From positions 1 through 25,918 of the forward strand of contig URCI01000041.1 in assembly GCA_900546345.1 (NCBI GenBank): DNA of 25,918 bases. The letters run 5' to 3'. Source of the DNA: an uncultured Prevotella sp. GTDB lineage: Bacteria > Bacteroidota > Bacteroidia > Bacteroidales > Bacteroidaceae. Positions 8,103-15,026 of the stretch are shown here, one piece after another. The translations under genes were made by a program, and so were the position numbers. The notes under the pieces are model-generated. The model did not search any database, was not told the origin of the DNA, and saw nothing but the letters and a program-made list of their open reading frames with translations. Each line of letters begins with the position of its first letter. Position 1 is the first letter of the stretch.

Positions 8103-9470
8103 TTTTATCTGTCTGACCACAAACTCGCTGGCCAGTTCAGCTGCCCGGTAGGGATCCTGACTGAAACCATGATCGAAGCCCGGGAGTTCGTCATACTCGC
8201 TGCCTTTCCACAGCTGATGGAAACGCTCGCCATAAGTGTAGGGCACCACGCGATCCCCGGTACCATGGACAATGCAGGCCGGACCATGATAGCCAGCGGC
8301 AGTCTCGTAAATCGGCAGCCGGAAGGCTGTGCGCACATAGTTGCCGCCTAACTTCAAGTGCCCACCCATCAAGGGGATCACGGCCGGAGGATCAAGCGGA
8401 TCGTAAGCTGTGCCAAAGGTGTTGCCGCGTATGGCATCCTCACGCAACACGGCGGCCGGAGCCAGCAGAGCCACAGCGGCGACACGTTTCTCTCCAAGTT
8501 CACCTGCCGTCATGCTGGCCACCACACCACCTTGGGAATGGCCGATCAGCGCCACGCGCGTGCTGTCAGCCCAGGGTTGCGAGCATACGTAGCTGTAGAC
8601 CGCCTTTGCGTCTTCGATCTCGTTGGGCACGGTCATCTCCTCAAATTTGCCCTCACTCTCACCATGACCGTTGAAGTCAAAGCGCACCGTCGCCACACCG
8701 TGACGAAGCAAGGAATCGGAGAGCAGAGTGAGCAGTCTGTCGTTTTTGTTGCTGCCAAAGCCGTGCATCAGCATCGCTGTCGGCATACGGCCCTGCACAC
8801 CTTCCGGCCGACTGACGACCATCGCCAGTTTGCCTTTGCTGCCCTGTATGGTGAGCTTCTCCTCCACAGCCTTAGCCTTGCCTTCGGGGAAGAGCTCGGT
8901 CAGCTTACGCTCCAGCTTCGGCCACAGCACCGTGCTGAGCACAACCTGTCCCTTAGGGTCGATGAGCACCATCGAGGGAATCCATTTCACGCCATAGGTC
9001 TTGGCGATCTGGGCATCGTGGAACTTCACGAGCTCACTGACCTGTGTCCAGCGTATGCCATATTTCTGCAAGGCATTCTTCCACTTCTGCGCATCTGTGT
9101 CGAAAGAGACACCCACAAACTCCACACCCTTAGCATGGAACCGGTCATACATTCGGAGCATTTCGGGGATGTCGCGGCGGCAATCAGGGCACCACGAGGC
9201 CCAGAAGTCCAGCACTACATACTTTCCGCGCAGCTTCGAGAGCTTGAATGTCTTTCCGTCCACCGTTTTCATCTTGAAGTCCGGCGCTGTGGTGCCCGCC
9301 TTGACTAATTCGGTTGCATACTTGCCGTCAAAATCCTGTGGCATCATCATCACCGCGGCCGGCTGCTGTCTCTGCTGCTGAGCGAAAGTCAGCGAGGCGG
9401 ACAGTGGCGACAGCATCATCAGCAAGGCACAGACACCCCGCCCGATTGTTTTCATCTTTCTACCTGTCAT
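8094..9470 (-). CDS. Exported thioredoxin-like / alpha-beta hydrolase fusion protein
   Basis: The protein is 458 residues, or 453 if it starts at the second Met (MKTIGRG), which gives the cleaner signal peptide; numbering below uses that Met. After the signal peptide (about 1-26) comes a TlpA/ResA-type redoxin domain (about 52-190) with active site WCPDC (Cys89, Cys92) and cis-Pro160 (WIPSM). A serine-hydrolase domain follows (about 200-453) with nucleophile Ser307 in GHSQG and likely acid and base Asp401 (HGTGDRVVP) and His429 (FDHGF). All expected catalytic residues of both domains are present. It probably acts in the periplasm as disulfide reductase plus esterase or peptidase; the link between the two activities is not known. 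It has its own promoter and sits between two strong terminators. Confidence 0.88.
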   Translation of the reverse strand: MTGRKMKTIGRGVCALLMMLSPLSASLTFAQQQRQQPAAVMMMPQDFDGKYATELVKAGTTAPDFKMKTVDGKTFKLSKLRGKYVVLDFWASWCPDCRRDIPEMLRMYDRFHAKGVEFVGVSFDTDAQKWKNALQKYGIRWTQVSELVKFHDAQIAKTYGVKWIPSMVLIDPKGQVVLSTVLWPKLERKLTELFPEGKAKAVEEKLTIQGSKGKLAMVVSRPEGVQGRMPTAMLMHGFGSNKNDRLLTLLSDSLLRHGVATVRFDFNGHGESEGKFEEMTVPNEIEDAKAVYSYVCSQPWADSTRVALIGHSQGGVVASMTAGELGEKRVAAVALLAPAAVLREDAIRGNTFGTAYDPLDPPAVIPLMGGHLKLGGNYVRTAFRLPIYETAAGYHGPACIVHGTGDRVVPYTYGERFHQLWKGSEYDELPGFDHGFSQDPYRAAELASEFVVRQIKEK

Positions 9471-9515
9471 TGTTATGAAGATTTATTATGAGCAGTTATC
9501 GGTATATATATCTTA

Positions 9516-9523
9516 CAAAAATA
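9516..9523 (-). promoter_or_regulatory. -7 box of the redoxin-hydrolase gene
   Basis: The minus strand reads TATTTTTG, matching TAnnTTTG, 45 bp upstream of the first ATG. It lies just after the FtsH terminator. Confidence 0.6.
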
Positions 9524-9526
9524 AAT

Positions 9527-9564
9527 AAAAAAGCAGGGACAGCCAACGCCATCCCTGCTTTTTT
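9527..9564 (-). terminator. Terminator of ftsH
   Basis: A perfect 13-bp stem (9527-9539 with 9552-9564, core AAAAAAGCAGGGA) surrounds a 12-nt loop and has a T-run on either strand. It starts 24 nt after the FtsH stop codon. It separates ftsH from the downstream hydrolase promoter. Confidence 0.9.
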
Positions 9565-9588
9565 ATTAATCTTTATCCTTTTTCCAAG

Positions 9589-11448
9589 TCAGTCCTTATC
9601 CTTTTCGAAGTTTTTCAAGACCTTCATAAACTCCTCGCCCGTGATGGTCTCCTTTCTGAGCAAGATCTCTGCGGCGGCATTCATCTCCGGTTCATGCGCC
9701 TTGATGATGCTCACCGCCTTGTCATGGGCCTCACGGATGATGTCGCGCACCTCGGTATCGATGTCCTTGGCCGTCTCCTGCGAACAGGTCAGGCTGCTGG
9801 CACCACCCAGATACTTATAGCGCTGTTGTTCGAGCTGCATCATCCCAAACTGATCACTCATGCCGTAGGTGGTGATCATGGCGCGTGCCATCTGCGTCGC
9901 CTTCTCGATATCGTTGGAAGCACCGGTTGTGCACGTGTGGCACATGACCTCCTCGGCAGCGCGCCCACCCGTGAGCGTGGCAATCTGATTGAGCATCTCG
10001 GTCTTGCTCATCAGATGCTTCTCACCGCTGTCCACTTGCATGGTGTAACCCAGCGCTCCACTCGTCCTCGGCACGATGGTGATCTTCTGCACGGGGGCGG
10101 AATGTGTCTGCATGGCAGCTACCATAGCATGACCCAACTCGTGATACGAGATGATGCGCTTCTCTTCCGGCGAGATGACGGCACCTTTCTTCTGCTCACC
10201 GGCAATGACGGTCTCCACACTCTCCTCGATGTCTTCGGTCTCTACCTCGTTCTTTCCTAGTCTCACGGCCCGCAAAGCTGCCTCATTGACAATGTTGGCG
10301 ATGTCGGCTCCGCTGGATCCTGCCGTGGCGCGCCCGATGACATCCAAGTCGATGTCGCCGTGCTTCACCTCCTTGAGATGTACTTTGAAGATGGCCTTGC
10401 GGCCCTCAAGATCCGGCAACTCCATGATGATGCGGCGGTCGAAGCGTCCCGGACGCAGCAAAGCCTTGTCCAGGCTCTCCGGCCGGTTGGTGGCCGCAAG
10501 GATCACCACGCCTTTGGTGGCATCGAAACCGTCCATCTCAGTGAGCAACTGGTTCAACGTCTGTTCCCGTTCGTCATTGCCCATGGCCTGGTCACGGCTC
10601 TTGCCGATGGCATCGATCTCATCAATGAAGATGATGCACGGCGCCTTTTGGGCAGCCTGACGAAACAGATCCCTGACCTTGGCAGCGCCCATGCCGACGA
10701 ACATCTGCACAAACTCGGAACCGGAAATCGAGAAAAACGGCACGTGAGCCTCGCCGGCTACAGCGCGCGCTATCAGCGTCTTGCCCGTTCCCGGCGGGCC
10801 TACAAGCAGCGCGCCCTTGGGCAGGCGTGCGCCCAGAGCCGTGTATTTACGTGGATTGTGCAGGAAGTCGACAAGCTCTTTTAACTCGTCTTTTGCCTCG
10901 TCCTGCCCGGCCACATCGGCAAAACGCGTCTTCACGTCGCTCTCGGCATAGACCTTTGCCCCGGAGTTGCCCAGCGACAGAAAGCCACCATTGGTGCCCT
11001 TCATCATCTTATTCGCTCCGGCACGCCAGATCCAATAGAAGATCAGACCCGGCAAAATCCACCAGAGAAAGAAATCGAGAATGGGGGAGTTTTTCTGTGG
11101 CAACTGTTTGGTGAAAGTAATATGTCCGCCCTTTGTCGGACTCTTGGCCTTGAGCAACCGGTCAACCAACTGGGGATCGTCGACCTCAGTGGTGCGATAA
11201 TACTGATCGCCCTTCTTGCCGGCGACCTCGTAATAGATGCTTCCGTCCTTGATATTCACGCGCTTGACCACACCTTTGTCCACGGCCACAATGAAGGAAT
11301 TGTAGTCTGCGTCCTTCACAGGCTGGTTGCCGATATAAGGATACAAAAGGCTGTTGAGCAAAACGAGCACCAACAGTCCTATAAAAATACCACTCCACCC
11401 CATGAACTGCTGGGGCTTGTTGCTGTTATTCAACTTTTTCTGCTTCAT
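9589..11448 (-). CDS. ftsH: ATP-dependent zinc metalloprotease FtsH
   Basis: This 619-residue membrane-anchored AAA+ protease degrades misfolded membrane proteins and short-lived regulators. It has two transmembrane helices (about 19-38 and 123-142) around a periplasmic domain, Walker A GPPGTGKT (217-224), Walker B IIFIDEID (272-279), a pore loop FVQMFVG (246-252), a second region of homology with sensor-2 arginines (LRPGRFDRR) and the zinc-binding HELGH (436-440). The downstream third-ligand region NDIEKATQMARAM is intact. Length is slightly short of the usual 640-700 because of a modest C-terminal tail (EKDKD). It starts 56 nt after the patatin-like gene. I see no good -7 box in that gap, so the two may be co-transcribed. 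Confidence 0.97.
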   Translation of the reverse strand: MKQKKLNNSNKPQQFMGWSGIFIGLLVLVLLNSLLYPYIGNQPVKDADYNSFIVAVDKGVVKRVNIKDGSIYYEVAGKKGDQYYRTTEVDDPQLVDRLLKAKSPTKGGHITFTKQLPQKNSPILDFFLWWILPGLIFYWIWRAGANKMMKGTNGGFLSLGNSGAKVYAESDVKTRFADVAGQDEAKDELKELVDFLHNPRKYTALGARLPKGALLVGPPGTGKTLIARAVAGEAHVPFFSISGSEFVQMFVGMGAAKVRDLFRQAAQKAPCIIFIDEIDAIGKSRDQAMGNDEREQTLNQLLTEMDGFDATKGVVILAATNRPESLDKALLRPGRFDRRIIMELPDLEGRKAIFKVHLKEVKHGDIDLDVIGRATAGSSGADIANIVNEAALRAVRLGKNEVETEDIEESVETVIAGEQKKGAVISPEEKRIISYHELGHAMVAAMQTHSAPVQKITIVPRTSGALGYTMQVDSGEKHLMSKTEMLNQIATLTGGRAAEEVMCHTCTTGASNDIEKATQMARAMITTYGMSDQFGMMQLEQQRYKYLGGASSLTCSQETAKDIDTEVRDIIREAHDKAVSIIKAHEPEMNAAAEILLRKETITGEEFMKVLKNFEKDKD

Positions 11449-11504
11449 GGCAAACGAACTTTGTTTTCTACTGCTTCCTCTACAAAGTGCATGCCAAACA
11501 GCAG

Positions 11505-12407
11505 TTAGGCAGGGCCGCAGGCTTTCTCCTTCAATGCTTTTTCCATGACCTGACGCCCGTATTCGATGATTTCGTCGGCTCGTGTGAAGTCAAAGAGACC
11601 GAAAGCATCCATCGGAATGTCGGCAAGCACATCGGGAGGAGTCATACGCTCAGCCATCAACGTGTTGTTCTGAACCGAAAGACAGGCCACACGCACAGCC
11701 ATATTGACATAATTGGCCGACAGTCCCGACCGCATGGCGGGGATCCATTTCATCCAGAAACCACGGTTCTCGCTTGACGTCGTCTGCACGGCGCTGGTAA
11801 GCGGATGCTCATTGGGCGCACTGGCATTGACGGCGACCAACAAATCGCCTTGCTTTCTCTCCACCACATCCAAGGGCAAGGTGTCGTGCACACTACCGTC
11901 GACATAGAGAGCGCCGTCGATCTCCACGGGTTTGAAAAAACAGGGAATAGACACCGAAGACCTGATGGCCTGCGCCAGATCTCCTTCTCTGAAGACATGT
12001 GGCTTGCCGCTTACGATGTCACTGGCTACGCAGGCAAACGGCATCGGCAATTGTTCGATCCGCACATTACCCACCATCCTGCGCAACTCTGCAAGCAGAC
12101 GGTCGCCACTGGCCAAATGATCCAGTCCCGGAGAAACATCCATCATCTTCAGGATCTTCATCTTGGTCAGACGATGGGCAATTGCCTTGAGCTCATCGAT
12201 CTTGCCCGCAGCGAACAGTCCGCCCACGAGCGCACCCATCGAAGTGCCGGCTATGGAGGTGATCCTGTAGCCATGGGACTGCAACACCTCAATGGCTCCG
12301 ATATGGGCAAAGCCACGCGCACCGCCTCCACCCAACACCAATGCCACCTCCATAGAAGGTTGCTTGCTACAATGGAAGAATGAGCGGAAAGTCTTGAGAA
12401 TGTTCAT
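11505..12407 (-). CDS. Patatin-like phospholipase (NTE/RssA-like lipid acyl hydrolase)
   Basis: This 300-residue protein of the patatin family cleaves acyl groups from lipids with a Ser-Asp dyad. The oxyanion loop is GGGGARGFAHIG (26-37). The nucleophile is Ser56 in the elbow GTSMG, and the catalytic Asp170 is in YVDGSVHD. No signal peptide or clear transmembrane segment is seen, so it is probably cytoplasmic or peripheral on the inner membrane. It resembles the small single-domain RssA/YlbK group rather than the outer-membrane PlpD type, since no POTRA or barrel domain follows. It is placed just upstream of ftsH on the same strand, suggesting a membrane-maintenance transcription unit. The exact lipid substrate is unknown. 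Confidence 0.88.
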   Translation of the reverse strand: MNILKTFRSFFHCSKQPSMEVALVLGGGGARGFAHIGAIEVLQSHGYRITSIAGTSMGALVGGLFAAGKIDELKAIAHRLTKMKILKMMDVSPGLDHLASGDRLLAELRRMVGNVRIEQLPMPFACVASDIVSGKPHVFREGDLAQAIRSSVSIPCFFKPVEIDGALYVDGSVHDTLPLDVVERKQGDLLVAVNASAPNEHPLTSAVQTTSSENRGFWMKWIPAMRSGLSANYVNMAVRVACLSVQNNTLMAERMTPPDVLADIPMDAFGLFDFTRADEIIEYGRQVMEKALKEKACGPA

Positions 12408-12457
12408 AAGCCTCAGGTTGAAAGTATGTGGTGTGTCTATATATAATAAGGTGTAGA

Positions 12458-12488
12458 AAACAAAGAATCCTTCCCGTGGAGGAAGGAT
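12458..12488 (-). terminator. Terminator after the SRP RNA / tRNA-Thr unit
   Basis: On the minus strand ATCCTTCC pairs with GGAAGGAT (8 bp, 12467-12474 with 12481-12488). A moderately T-rich tail (TCTTTGTTTTC) follows. It begins 8 nt after the tRNA 3' end. The tail is weak, so partial read-through into the patatin-like gene is possible. Confidence 0.6.
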
Positions 12489-12495
12489 AGCCTTG

Positions 12496-12569
12496 AGCCT
12501 CTTGTCGGATTCGAACCAACGACCCCGAGATTACAAATCACGTGCTCTGGCCAACTGAGCTAAAGAGGC
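12496..12569 (-). tRNA. tRNA-Thr (anticodon TGT)
   Basis: A 74-nt cloverleaf reads on the minus strand. The acceptor GCCTCTT pairs with AAGAGGC. The D stem is GCTC/GAGC with a loop AGTTGGCCA. The anticodon loop is TTTGTAA, giving anticodon TGT. The T stem is GTTGG/CCGAC with loop TTCGAAT, and the discriminator base is T. The anticodon stem CGTGA/TCTCG has a T-T mismatch at its middle pair. The CCA end is not encoded, as usual in Bacteroidetes. It starts only 4 nt after the SRP RNA, so RNase P cleavage would release both. Confidence 0.92.
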
Positions 12570-12573
12570 AGGT

Positions 12574-12669
12574 GGGCAAGCGGTTCTTATCGCGTCGCTA
12601 CAACCAAGTACCCTTGCTACGTTCCCGTCCTGGGGGATTCCAAGGGAGCTGACCGTAAGAGACTTGCCC
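12574..12669 (-). ncRNA. ffs: Signal recognition particle RNA (4.5S-type)
   Basis: This is a 96-nt small bacterial SRP RNA on the minus strand. The ends pair perfectly (GGGCAAG with CTTGCCC). The apical helix 8 has the conserved Ffh-binding features: a GGAA tetraloop closed by ACG/CGT (12619-12628), then AGCA and the paired CCCTTG/CAAGGG below it, matching the family pattern CAGG-AC-GGGAAC-GT-AGCAAGGG. It is a rod of one helix without an Alu domain. With Ffh it targets membrane and secreted proteins co-translationally. The consensus promoter lies about 33 nt upstream, and tRNA-Thr follows after 4 nt. Confidence 0.92.
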
Positions 12670-12673
12670 ATGT

Positions 12674-12699
12674 CGCGCATCTGCTTTCACAAATGCGCG
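12674..12699 (-). other. Hairpin at the 5' end of the SRP precursor
   Basis: CGCGCAT (12693-12699) and ATGCGCG (12674-12680) on the minus strand form a perfect 7-bp stem with a 12-nt loop. It falls between the predicted transcription start and the mature SRP RNA, so it would be the removable leader of the precursor. Confidence 0.6.
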
Positions 12700-12701
12700 T
12701 G

Positions 12702-12709
12702 CAAAGTTA
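12702..12709 (-). promoter_or_regulatory. -7 box of the SRP RNA / tRNA-Thr unit
   Basis: The minus strand reads TAACTTTGCA, a full consensus match. The predicted start is near 12697, about 28 nt before the mature SRP RNA 5' end at 12669. Confidence 0.75.
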
Positions 12710-12890
12710 CGGTTTTTTCGTCAATCAGCGAAGGCTATCATGGGAAAGTTGCCGATATTTAATATTGATTAACAACAATTCGACACACTACCGGTGACCT
12801 CTCAGTCGGCAATGATGCTGTGTAGTGCGTTCCTCGCCACCCAATAAACGGAATGATCGAAAAAATCATGGTTATGTGAGAAAAAAGCTC

Positions 12891-12898
12891 TAACTTTG
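12891..12898 (+). promoter_or_regulatory. -7 box of the MATE transporter gene
   Basis: TAACTTTG followed by CAG is a full match, 31 bp before the ATG at 12929. Because the box overlaps the apparent upstream TTG start of the frame, translation must begin at the ATG. Confidence 0.75.
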
Positions 12899-12928
12899 CA
12901 GTATCAGCATGGATTCAACCCCAAAACC

Positions 12929-14296
12929 ATGAATATCGAGAAGACAACAGACAGCAAGATGATGGACATGCTCCATGGACCCCTCTTGGGCAAAATGCTT
13001 CAGGTGGCCATGCCCTTTGCAGTGAGCAGCATCCTCCAACAGCTGTTCATCTCGATCGACGTGGCCGTGGTTGGACGCTTTGCCTCCAGCGGGGCATTGG
13101 CAGCCGTCGGAGCCAATACCTTTCTGATCAACTTGCTCATCAATCTCTTTGTCGGCATCTCTGTCGGTGCCAATGCGGTCATCGCCATGGCCATTGGCGC
13201 CCGCGACCGCCATCGTGTGCGCAACGCCGTGGGAACCACTTGTGTCATTGCCTTGATATGCAGCGCGCTTTTGCTGGTCATCGGACTGACGTGTGCGCCG
13301 ACCATCTTGCACTGGATGCAAACGCCCCCGGAGATCCTTCCCGACGCCACTACCTATCTGCGCGTCTACTTCCTGGGTGTCCCCTTCTTCATCATCTTCA
13401 ACTTCGGCGCAGCCATCCTGCGCAGCAAGGGCGACACGCGCCGGCCGCTGTTCATGCTTTTGGCGGCTGGCGTGATCAATACGCTCTGCTGTCTGTTCTT
13501 TGTCATTGTCCTTCACTGGAGCGTAGCGGGCGTGGCAGCCGCCACGGGACTGGCCAATGTATTCAGCGCCTCATGCATGGTGTGGGTACTTCGCCATGAG
13601 CCCGGCGCCTTCCGTTTACAAATCACCCGACTCCATGTTGACCGGTTGTCGCTGCGCCGCATTCTCGTCATCGGCATCCCCACAGGCCTGCAGAGCATGC
13701 TTTTCTCGTTCAGCAACGTGTTTGTGCAGACTGGCATCAACAGCTATGGTGCCGCCGCCATCGCTGGTTCATCGGTGGAACAGAACTTCGAGTACTACTG
13801 TTATTTTCTGATGAGTGCATTCACGGGCACCGCCGTGACCTTTGTCGGACAGAACTATGGTGCCGGCCTCATCAGCCGCTGCAAACGTGTGTTTTGGCTG
13901 AGCATGTCGTGCGGAGCCTTGTTCTGTCTGATCGGCAATCTGCTCTTTTATGGTGAGCGTGACTTTTTTCTATGGCTGTTCACCACCGATCCAGAGGTCA
14001 CCGCCTTTGCCCGTGAGCGAATGGCCGACGTACTAGTCTTTCAATGGGTCGCAGCCAGCTACGAGATCTCGGCAGCCTGCTTGCGAGGCTTGGGTCACTC
14101 ATTGGAACCAACACTGATTGCCATCTTCGGCACATGCGTGTTTCGTTTGGGTTGGATCTTCTTTTACTGTCCCTCCCACCCTGGCTTTGGTCATCTCATG
14201 GCCGTGTATCCGATCTCATGGATCCTCACTGGCGTGCTGATGCTCACGGCTTATTCGATCACGATCAAGCGGGCTACCAAATATAATAAGGTGTAG
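12929..14296 (+). CDS. MATE family efflux transporter
   Basis: This 455-residue integral membrane protein has about twelve hydrophobic helices arranged as two homologous halves, with an N-terminal cytoplasmic segment (MNIEKTTDSKMMDMLHGPLL). It shows the MATE N-lobe pattern of PFAVSSILQQLFISIDVAVVGRF near residues 29-51, continuing ALAAVGANTFLINLL. These transporters export cationic drugs or metabolites using Na+ or H+ gradients. The substrate cannot be read from sequence. An upstream in-frame TTG (12896) lies inside the promoter and is rejected as a start. The gene has its own promoter and is followed by 178 bp with no other gene before the ECF sigma factor. Confidence 0.93.
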   Translation: MNIEKTTDSKMMDMLHGPLLGKMLQVAMPFAVSSILQQLFISIDVAVVGRFASSGALAAVGANTFLINLLINLFVGISVGANAVIAMAIGARDRHRVRNAVGTTCVIALICSALLLVIGLTCAPTILHWMQTPPEILPDATTYLRVYFLGVPFFIIFNFGAAILRSKGDTRRPLFMLLAAGVINTLCCLFFVIVLHWSVAGVAAATGLANVFSASCMVWVLRHEPGAFRLQITRLHVDRLSLRRILVIGIPTGLQSMLFSFSNVFVQTGINSYGAAAIAGSSVEQNFEYYCYFLMSAFTGTAVTFVGQNYGAGLISRCKRVFWLSMSCGALFCLIGNLLFYGERDFFLWLFTTDPEVTAFARERMADVLVFQWVAASYEISAACLRGLGHSLEPTLIAIFGTCVFRLGWIFFYCPSHPGFGHLMAVYPISWILTGVLMLTAYSITIKRATKYNKV

Positions 14297-14397
14297 CCAG
14301 AATGAGAGAAGTCACTCCCACATCCTGCCACAAGCCTGCTACCGGTTATTGCGTGCAACGATAGAACAAAAAAAGAAACAGCAAGGAGCAAGATTCT

Positions 14398-14405
14398 GAA
14401 CTTTG
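14398..14405 (+). promoter_or_regulatory. Near-consensus -7 box of the ECF sigma operon
   Basis: GAACTTTG matches TAnnTTTG at all but the first base, 69 bp before the chosen ATG at 14475. It could be a weak housekeeping promoter or a variant recognised by the encoded sigma factor itself. Confidence 0.45.
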
Positions 14406-14474
14406 CTGCATTTACCATATAAAAGAACAGACTCACAACAAGAAACTGAACGCTATCAGCGTGATGACGCCATC

Positions 14475-15026
14475 ATGAAGGTTACGGACAAAGAACAACA
14501 GATCGTAGAAGCCTGCCGCCGGGGAGACGCCTCGGCGATGGATGACCTATACACTACGTTCAGCGCTTATCTCATGGGAGTGGGTACACGCTATATCGCC
14601 GATGATGACGAACTGAAAGACGTGCTGCAAGAAGCTTTCATCAAAATCTTCACTCAGTTCCACACCTTTCAGTATCGTGGCAAAGGCAGTCTGAAAGCAT
14701 GGCTGACACGCATCGTTGTCAACGAATGTCTCATGGCGCTCAGACAAAAAAAGAAGACCGACTTCGTGGAGGAAACGGATATTCCCGATCTGCCCGATGA
14801 GGATCCCGACACAGAAGGCCTCGACGGCAGCGTGCTCGCGGAGATGATTCGGCATCTGCCGGAAGGCTACCGACAGGTTCTCAACCTTTACGTCATTGAA
14901 GGCTTGAGCCATAAAGAGATCAGCCAATTGCTACATATCAAACCCGACAGTTCGGCTTCGCAACTCTACCGTGCGAAAGCGATGCTTGCCAAGATGATCA
15001 AAGACTACAAAAGGAGGTTAGGATGA
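14475..15026 (+). CDS. ECF-type RNA polymerase sigma factor
   Basis: This 183-residue extracytoplasmic-function sigma factor has only regions 2 and 4. Region 2 covers about 24-92 (DDLYTTFSAYLMGVGTRYI, then DVLQEAFIKIFTQFHTF and LKAWLTRIVVNECL). A short acidic linker follows (98-116, ETDIPDLPDEDPDTEGLDG). Region 4 with the helix-turn-helix covers about 124-178 (LPEGYRQVLNLYVIEGLSHKEISQLLHIKPDSSASQLYRAKAML). The ATG at 14475 is chosen over a TTG at 14403 because the latter lies in the promoter-like box. Its stop codon overlaps the start of the downstream membrane protein (ATGA), so translation is coupled. That partner is the presumed anti-sigma. Confidence 0.92.
   Translation: MKVTDKEQQIVEACRRGDASAMDDLYTTFSAYLMGVGTRYIADDDELKDVLQEAFIKIFTQFHTFQYRGKGSLKAWLTRIVVNECLMALRQKKKTDFVEETDIPDLPDEDPDTEGLDGSVLAEMIRHLPEGYRQVLNLYVIEGLSHKEISQLLHIKPDSSASQLYRAKAMLAKMIKDYKRRLG

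Noticed and set aside
8358..9308. Long plus-strand frame opposite the redoxin-hydrolase (316 codons)
   Set aside because: It is a shadow of a gene whose two catalytic domains are complete on the minus strand.
9571..9605. Repeated TTATCCTTTT at the end of ftsH, suggesting a duplicated gene end
   Set aside because: The similarity is short and of low complexity, and FtsH is complete; chance or minor slippage is enough.
12896..12928. N-terminal extension of the MATE protein from a TTG
   Set aside because: The TTG lies inside the TAACTTTG promoter box, upstream of the expected transcription start.
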